The translations under genes were made by a program, and so were the position numbers. Shown here one piece after another: positions 1 through 3,745 of a stretch of 7,976 bases of DNA; positions within the stretch are counted from its first letter, which is position 1, and every line of letters starts with the position of its first letter. This DNA comes from Clostridia bacterium. Lineage in GTDB: Bacteria; Bacillota; Clostridia; Oscillospirales; CAG-272. The stretch covers positions 1 through 7,976 of the forward strand of contig JAKSPV010000066.1 of NCBI GenBank assembly GCA_024404475.1. The letters run 5' to 3'. The notes beneath the pieces are model-generated. The model saw only the letters and a list, made by a program, of their open reading frames with translations, made no database searches and had not been told where the DNA came from.

Positions 1-272
1 CGGAGCCCGTTCAGCTCGTTGACCTCGTTGGTCAACTTCTCGTATTCCCTGACGACACGTCTCGCAAAGGGCAGCAGCTTCATGCCGTCGCTCGTCAGCT
101 TGACGCCGTGCTTGCCGCGTTCGAGCAGAACGACGCCCCATTCCGCCTCGAGATCGCCGATCATCCGGCTGATGCCGGACTGCGAGTAGTTCAGCATTTC
201 CGCTGCCTGCGTGAAACTGCCGCATTCCACGGTCTTCACAAATGCGAGGTGTTTCTGAATGTTCATGTCCAT
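1..272 (-). CDS. LysR-type transcriptional regulator, N-terminal part (cut by window edge)
   Basis: Translating the minus strand from ATG 272-270 gives 90 residues beginning MDMNIQKHLAFVKTVECGSF and running off the window without a stop. The pattern is that of the LysR winged helix-turn-helix: FVKTVECGSFTQAAEMLNYS at about 11-30, the recognition helix SQSGISRMIGDLE at 30-42, and the wing LLERGKHGVKLTSDG at 49-63. The linker helix follows (FARRVVREYEKLTNEVNEL, 69-87). The effector-binding domain lies outside the window, so the inducer cannot be inferred. A second in-frame ATG at 266-264 would remove two residues; both starts have only a weak purine-rich RBS. The gene is divergent from the PutP-type symporter and shares its control region, which suggests that it regulates the symporter and itself. 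Family assignment is firm; target is inferred. Confidence 0.93.
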   Translation of the reverse strand, partial: MDMNIQKHLAFVKTVECGSFTQAAEMLNYSQSGISRMIGDLEAEWGVVLLERGKHGVKLTSDGMKLLPFARRVVREYEKLTNEVNELNGL

Positions 273-294
273 GACGGCTCATCTTTCTATCTGT

Positions 295-318
295 TTTTGT
301 CATATTATATGTGCAAAA
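295..318. promoter_or_regulatory. Dyad in the lysR-putP intergenic region, candidate LysR operator
   Basis: The arms are TTTTG (295-299) with CAAAA (314-318) and CATAT (301-305) with ATATG (307-311) about a central T at 306; one arm carries one extra base. The dyad covers the -10 box of the LysR promoter and is centred about 55 bases upstream of the predicted symporter transcript start. That is the usual placement for a LysR recognition site that represses its own gene and activates the divergent one. It is A+T-rich and does not show a clean T-N11-A centred on the dyad, so binding is inference. Confidence 0.45.
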
Positions 319-332
319 TATTCGCTTTTCAA
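304..332 (-). promoter_or_regulatory. Sigma-A promoter of the LysR gene
   Basis: On the minus strand TTGAAA (332-327) and a perfect TATAAT (309-304) are separated by 17 bases. The predicted transcript start near 297 leaves a leader of about 25 bases before the ATG at 272. The -35 box overlaps the -35 box of the divergent symporter promoter. Confidence 0.75.
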
Positions 333-354
333 ATGGATGAGCTTATGATACAAT
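326..354 (+). promoter_or_regulatory. Promoter of the PutP-type symporter gene (extended -10)
   Basis: TACAAT at 349-354 is preceded by TG at 346-347 (the extended TGn -10 motif). A weak -35 box TTTTCA at 326-331 lies 17 bases upstream. A weak -35 with a good extended -10 is what an activator-dependent promoter often looks like, in agreement with the divergent LysR gene. Predicted transcript start is near 361. Confidence 0.6.
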
Positions 355-373
355 AAACGTCGTCAAAAATCAA

Positions 374-407
374 GCAGAAACCCGTTTTTTCTGCGTTTTT
401 TCTTTTT
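374..407 (+). terminator. Terminator-like hairpin in the leader of the symporter mRNA
   Basis: GCAGAAA (374-380) pairs with TTTCTGC (388-394) around a 7-base loop. A T-rich tract follows at once (six Ts at 396-401, five at 403-407). The element lies between the predicted transcript start (about 361) and the RBS (408-413). The stem is short and A:T-rich, so its strength is uncertain. It may attenuate transcription, protect the 5' end or be a chance T-rich leader. Confidence 0.4.
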
Positions 408-417
408 GGAGGGCAAA

Positions 418-1884
418 ATGAAAGGGAACATCTCCGAAATCATCATTTTTGCGATCTATCTGCTCAGTCTTCTGGGCGTCGGTATTTATTTCTTCGTGAA
501 AGACCGCAACGGCGGCGAAAAGACCTACTTCCTCGGCGGCCGTAAAATGGGCGCATGGGTAACGGCGCTTTCCGCTGGCGCGTCCGACATGAGCGCGTGG
601 GTGCTCATGGGACTTCCCGCCGCGATCTACGCGTACGGCTTCGGTCAGGTCTGGATCCCGGTCGGCCTCGCTATCGGTTACGCTATCAGCTGGCTGCTCG
701 AAGCGCCGCGCCTGCGCCGCTTTTCGATCGTGGCGGACGATTCCATCACGATCCCGCAGTACCTCACCAACCGTTTCCTGGCGAAATCGAAAGCGCTCCA
801 GGTCATCTGCGCCGTTGTTTTCCTGCTCGCTTATACGGTCTACTCCGCATCGAGCATCAAGGCCTGCGGCACGCTGTTCAATACCGTGCTCGGCATCGAC
901 ACGACCGTGGCGATGTGCCTCTCGGCCGTCGTCATCGTCGGTTATACGTTCCTCGGCGGCTTCTCCGCCGTCTGCTGGACGGACTTCATTCAGGGCATGC
1001 TGATCCTCTTCGCGATGCTGCTCGCTCCGATCTTCGCGGCGGCCTCGCTCGAGTCGTTTGACGTCGCCGCTATCTCGGCGGCAACGCCCGGCTTCTGGAA
1101 TCCCTTCTCGAGTTGGAAGGATATCGCATCCGGCCTCGGCTGGGGCCTCGGCTACTTCGGCATGCCGCACATCATCATCCGCTACATGTCCCTGAAATCG
1201 CAGAAGGAACTCAAAAAATCCGCGAAGATCGGTATTGCGTGGACGGTCATCATCGTCGTGATGGCGGCTGTGATCGGTATCGTCGGCCGGATGTTCCTCG
1301 GCTTCGACGAGGCAATCAGTTCGAGCGAGACTGTCTTCATCGAGATCGTCCGCAAACTGTTCCCGGGCATCATCTCCGGTGTCCTGCTTTCCGCCGTCCT
1401 CGCCGCTTCGATGAGCACCGCCGACAGCCAGCTTCTTGCGGCGTCCTCCTCGTTCGCGAGCGACGTCTATAAGCCCGTCATCCGCAAGAACAAAGCGGGC
1501 GACAAGGAACTGCTCTGGGTCGGCCGCGTCGTCGTTCTGATCGTTTCCGCCGTCGCCATGGTCATCGCGCTCGTCCCCGGTACGGGCTCGATCATGTCTC
1601 TCGTCTCGAACGCATGGGGCCTCTTCGGCGCCGCATTCGGCCCGGCGATCATGCTCAGCCTCTTCTGGAAACGCTTTAACTTCGCGGGCGCCATCGCGGG
1701 CATCGTCGCCGGCGCTCTCACCGATATCCTCTGGCTCGTCTTCCTGTCGGATTTCGGCCTCTATGAGATCATCCCCGGTACGATCGTCGGCCTTGCCGCC
1801 GCCGTCATCGTGACGCTCCTCACGAACAAGCCGTCCGAAGACGTCGAAAAACTCTACGATGACGCCGTCGCGTATAACGACTGA
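418..1884 (+). CDS. putP: Sodium/solute symporter of the PutP type (probable Na+/proline symporter)
   Basis: The 488-residue product matches the usual length and character of the SSS family (SLC5-like, about 13 membrane segments). It would import a small solute, most likely proline, together with Na+ across the cytoplasmic membrane. Segment 1 is at about 7-27. Residues 52-65 (SAGASDMSAWVLMG) correspond to the PutP Na+-site motif containing Ala53, Asp55, Met56 and Ser57 of E. coli PutP. GFSAVCWTDFIQG near 182-194 and AASMSTADSQLLAASSSFASDVY near 329-351, with Ser333/Thr334 as the counterparts of Ser340/Thr341, are also typical. ATG 418 is chosen because GGAGGG (408-413) lies just upstream; an in-frame TTG at 406 overlaps that RBS. 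Close paralogues transport other solutes (pantothenate, sugars), so proline is a family-based inference. It is followed by its own terminator. Confidence 0.9.
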   Translation: MKGNISEIIIFAIYLLSLLGVGIYFFVKDRNGGEKTYFLGGRKMGAWVTALSAGASDMSAWVLMGLPAAIYAYGFGQVWIPVGLAIGYAISWLLEAPRLRRFSIVADDSITIPQYLTNRFLAKSKALQVICAVVFLLAYTVYSASSIKACGTLFNTVLGIDTTVAMCLSAVVIVGYTFLGGFSAVCWTDFIQGMLILFAMLLAPIFAAASLESFDVAAISAATPGFWNPFSSWKDIASGLGWGLGYFGMPHIIIRYMSLKSQKELKKSAKIGIAWTVIIVVMAAVIGIVGRMFLGFDEAISSSETVFIEIVRKLFPGIISGVLLSAVLAASMSTADSQLLAASSSFASDVYKPVIRKNKAGDKELLWVGRVVVLIVSAVAMVIALVPGTGSIMSLVSNAWGLFGAAFGPAIMLSLFWKRFNFAGAIAGIVAGALTDILWLVFLSDFGLYEIIPGTIVGLAAAVIVTLLTNKPSEDVEKLYDDAVAYND

Positions 1885-1894
1885 CCTCACTTTT

Positions 1895-1935
1895 CAAGCC
1901 GCCGCCCTGTTCCCGGGGTGACGGCTTGTTTTTTT
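1895..1935 (+). terminator. Intrinsic terminator of the symporter gene
   Basis: CAAGCCG (1895-1901) pairs with CGGCTTG (1922-1928). The stem extends through one mismatch and a wobble to CCC/GGG (1905-1907 with 1916-1918), and seven Ts follow at 1929-1935. It begins ten bases after the stop codon. Confidence 0.85.
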
Positions 1936-1954
1936 GCTTTGTTTGTGCTACAAT
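1926..1954 (+). promoter_or_regulatory. Sigma-A promoter of the alpha/beta hydrolase gene
   Basis: TTGTTT (1926-1931) and TACAAT (1949-1954) are 17 bases apart, with TG at 1946-1947 giving an extended -10. The -35 box lies inside the 3' arm and T-tract of the preceding terminator. Predicted transcript start is near 1961, about 25 bases before the ATG. Confidence 0.7.
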
Positions 1955-1985
1955 GGCGCTATACCGAAAGAAAGAGGAAACGACC

Positions 1986-2741
1986 ATGCAGGAAGAACTT
2001 GCTGAACTTCTCGTGCCGTCTGCCGACGGTACGGCAGAGCCGTCTTTGTTTTACGCGGCGGGGGCGCACCGCCCGCTCCTCGTCGGACTCCATACGTGGA
2101 GCTACGACCGCTTCAATCAGGTGGATAATCTCCTTCCTTTGGCAAAGAAAAACGGCTGGAATCTGCTCCTGCCGGAGTTCCGCGGCCCGAATCTGCCCGA
2201 AAATCCGCGCTGCCGCGAGGCGTGCGGCTCCCGTCTTGCACGGCAGGACGTTCTGGATGCCGTTTCGTACGTCACGTCACATTTCGATATCGACGAGCGC
2301 AATATTCTCCTTTTCGGCGCCTCCGGCGGCGGGCACATGGCGCTGCTTCTGGCGGCGGCGGAGCCGACGCTCTGGCGCGCCGTAGCGGCCGTTGTCCCAA
2401 TCGCGGATCTTTCCGCGTGGCGCACCGAAAGCCCTGCCTATGCGGCTGCTGTCGAGGCCTGCTGCGGCGGTGACGAGGCGGAATACCGCGACCGCTCGCC
2501 GATCACGTATATCGACGAGTTGGCGAAGGCCAACGTCAAGATATTCTCCGGCAAATGGGACACGGTCGTGCCGTTTGCCGAGGGGCTGACGCTCTATGAA
2601 AAACTTGTTGCCGCGCACCCGGAGGCGCACGCCTATTTCGAGGTGTTCGACGGCAGACACGAGATGCGCGTCGCCGACGCGGAGCGGTTCTTCAAGGACG
2701 AGATGACCGCTGCCGCCGACCTCGTTTCCGTCACGGGCTGA
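1986..2741 (+). CDS. Alpha/beta hydrolase, prolyl-oligopeptidase (S9)-like
   Basis: This 251-residue protein has no signal peptide and should be a cytoplasmic serine hydrolase. The nucleophile elbow GASGGG places Ser113. KWDTVVP supplies Asp192 in the position typical of S9 peptidases and acyl-aminoacyl peptidase-like hydrolases (G-x-x-D-x-x-V-P), and GRHEM supplies His225, completing the triad in the canonical order. PLLVGLHTWS (29-38) is the first core strand with its oxyanion-side loop, and SPITYID before the acid is typical of the family. It is a lone catalytic domain with no beta-propeller, so it is an esterase, small-peptide hydrolase or carbohydrate-ester hydrolase, not a full prolyl oligopeptidase. 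ATG 1986 is used because AGAGGA (about 1973-1978) stands at good distance; an upstream in-frame start at 1926 lies inside the promoter. The substrate cannot be read from the sequence. Confidence 0.87.
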   Translation: MQEELAELLVPSADGTAEPSLFYAAGAHRPLLVGLHTWSYDRFNQVDNLLPLAKKNGWNLLLPEFRGPNLPENPRCREACGSRLARQDVLDAVSYVTSHFDIDERNILLFGASGGGHMALLLAAAEPTLWRAVAAVVPIADLSAWRTESPAYAAAVEACCGGDEAEYRDRSPITYIDELAKANVKIFSGKWDTVVPFAEGLTLYEKLVAAHPEAHAYFEVFDGRHEMRVADAERFFKDEMTAAADLVSVTG

Positions 2742-2774
2742 AAAACGAAAAGGGCAGCCGCTTTCGCGGCACCC
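2741..2774 (-). terminator. Intrinsic terminator reading on the minus strand
   Basis: Read on the minus strand, GGG-T-GCCGC (2774-2766) pairs with GCGGC-TG-CCC (2761-2752) around a GAAA tetraloop (2765-2762). T-rich sequence follows (TTTT 2751-2748, then TTTTT 2745-2741). On the plus strand the hairpin has no T-tract, so it would poorly stop the upstream hydrolase transcript. No minus-strand gene now feeds into it. A competing plus-strand hairpin, GCACC (2769-2773) with GGTGC (2780-2784), overlaps it. Confidence 0.6.
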
Positions 2775-2814
2775 CTCCCGGTGCGGACAAATCAGAATTT
2801 GCGGAGGAAAGAGC

Positions 2815-3543
2815 ATGAAGACAAACAAAAAAGTAATAATTGCATTGATTGCCCTTGTTGCGATTTCCGTCATCGTCATTATTTCATTATTTTGGTTTGG
2901 AATCCTTCACTTCAACAATCCTCCTTCCGATTCCGTCATCGGAATAGACGTTTCTTCTTACCAGGGCGATATTGACTGGACAACGCTTTCGTCTCAAAAT
3001 ATCAGCTTTGCGTTTATAAAAGCCACAGAAGGATCTTCGTTTGTCGATCCATGCTTTACAAGCAATTGGACAAATGCGGCCGATACCGATTTGCGCATCG
3101 GAGCATATCACTTCTTCAGTTTTGAATCATCCGGAGAAAAGCAAGCGAAATTTTTTTGCAGCACAGTCACTCCGGTTGATAATATGCTTCCGCCGGTAAT
3201 TGATGTTGAGTTTTACGGCAAATTCAAATCTGTGAAAGACATAGATGCTGACGCTGTAAAACACGAGCTCCGTGTTTTCGTAGATTTGATATCAGCAGAA
3301 TATGGAATGAAGCCCATCATATATGTAACGAATAAATCCTTTGAAGCAATCGTGAAAAATGATTTCAGTGACTGCGATTTGTGGTTCAGAAGTGTTTATT
3401 CTTCAATACCAAATGAAATCAAATGTAGCTTCTGGCAATTTTCAAACAGACATCGTCTGGATGGATATAACGGAAAGGAACCGTATATCGATATGAATGT
3501 TTTTTGCGGAAGCAGCGAGGAGTTCGCAAACTATCCGAATTAA
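2815..3543 (+). CDS. Membrane-anchored GH25 muramidase (lysozyme)
   Basis: The 242-residue product has a lysine-rich start, one hydrophobic segment at about 7-31 and then a single glycoside hydrolase family 25 domain (about 41-236). GH25 enzymes cut the beta-1,4 bond between N-acetylmuramic acid and N-acetylglucosamine in peptidoglycan. The family's signatures are present: GIDVSSYQG with Asp45, FIKATEG near 67-73, GAYHFFSF near 97-104, and PVIDVEF with the catalytic Asp130 and Glu132. There is no cleavage signal or binding repeat, so it probably stays tethered and faces the wall. ATG 2815 has GGAGG (2803-2807) seven bases upstream. Codon use is much A+T-richer (AAA, AAT, TTT, GAT, TCT frequent) than the GCC/ATC/CTC/GAC-rich neighbours, a sign of acquisition. 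No clear promoter is seen in 2742-2814. Phage lysin, interbacterial or remodelling roles are all possible. Confidence 0.92.
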   Translation: MKTNKKVIIALIALVAISVIVIISLFWFGILHFNNPPSDSVIGIDVSSYQGDIDWTTLSSQNISFAFIKATEGSSFVDPCFTSNWTNAADTDLRIGAYHFFSFESSGEKQAKFFCSTVTPVDNMLPPVIDVEFYGKFKSVKDIDADAVKHELRVFVDLISAEYGMKPIIYVTNKSFEAIVKNDFSDCDLWFRSVYSSIPNEIKCSFWQFSNRHRLDGYNGKEPYIDMNVFCGSSEEFANYPN

Positions 3544-3552
3544 TGCGTTTGG

Positions 3553-3591
3553 TTGACAACTCCCGTTTTTTGGGGACTTTGACAACTCCCG
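3553..3591 (+). repeat. 13-bp direct repeat TTGACAACTCCCG, two copies
   Basis: Exact copies of TTGACAACTCCCG lie at 3553-3565 and 3579-3591, 26 bases start to start, just after the stop codon of the muramidase gene. The sequence between them can fold back weakly (ACTCCC with GGGACT, one mismatch). Each copy contains a -35-like TTGACA, but neither has a good -10 at the right distance. Origin unknown: it may be a protein site or the scar of a mobile element. Confidence 0.7.
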
Positions 3592-3696
3592 GCGTGTCCT
3601 GCGGATTCCGCGGTCAATACGTGATTTTCCCAAAGTCTTTTGCACAGTTTTTCTTCAGAAAAGCGCGTTCTTCTGCAAAATCCCGTTTCTCAGACA

Positions 3697-3737
3697 AAAG
3701 AAATCCCGCCGGAAGGTACCTTCCGGCGGGTCTTTTT
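3697..3737. terminator. Bidirectional intrinsic terminator with a perfect 26-bp palindrome
   Basis: A perfect 26-base palindrome spans 3705-3730 with GGTACC (3715-3720) at its centre. CTTTTT follows on the plus side (3732-3737), and AAAAGAAAT precedes it (about 3696-3704), which is a T-rich tract on the minus strand. It lies 15 bases beyond the stop codon of the minus-strand membrane protein gene and can also stop transcripts from the muramidase gene. Confidence 0.88.
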
Positions 3738-3745
3738 GTTATCGT

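Larger units (their letters stand above)
3544..3745. other. Intergenic region between convergent genes
   Basis: These 202 bases hold the direct repeat at 3553-3591, a loose inverted repeat TTTTGCA (3638-3644)/TGCAAAA (3674-3680), and the palindromic terminator at 3705-3730. I see no convincing coding sequence. An open frame that starts inside the muramidase gene and crosses this region runs antisense through the downstream membrane protein gene and has no proper start site. Confidence 0.6.

Noticed and set aside
108..356. Small plus-strand open frame of 82 residues opposite the LysR gene
   Set aside because: It is antisense to a clear LysR helix-turn-helix and runs into the promoter region. 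No RBS.
406..417. TTG start for the symporter gene
   Set aside because: The TTG overlaps the ribosome binding site GGAGGG that serves ATG 418.
370..1890. 506-residue open frame on the minus strand opposite the symporter gene
   Set aside because: It is rich in Asp, Glu, Arg and His with no recognisable motif, mirrors the G/C-rich codons of a clear symporter gene, and has no fitting RBS or promoter. It is an antisense shadow.
3638..3680. Inverted repeat TTTTGCA/TGCAAAA in the intergenic region
   Set aside because: The arms are far apart, pairing competes with other weak pairings nearby, and no T-tract follows. It is too weak to call a terminator or operator.
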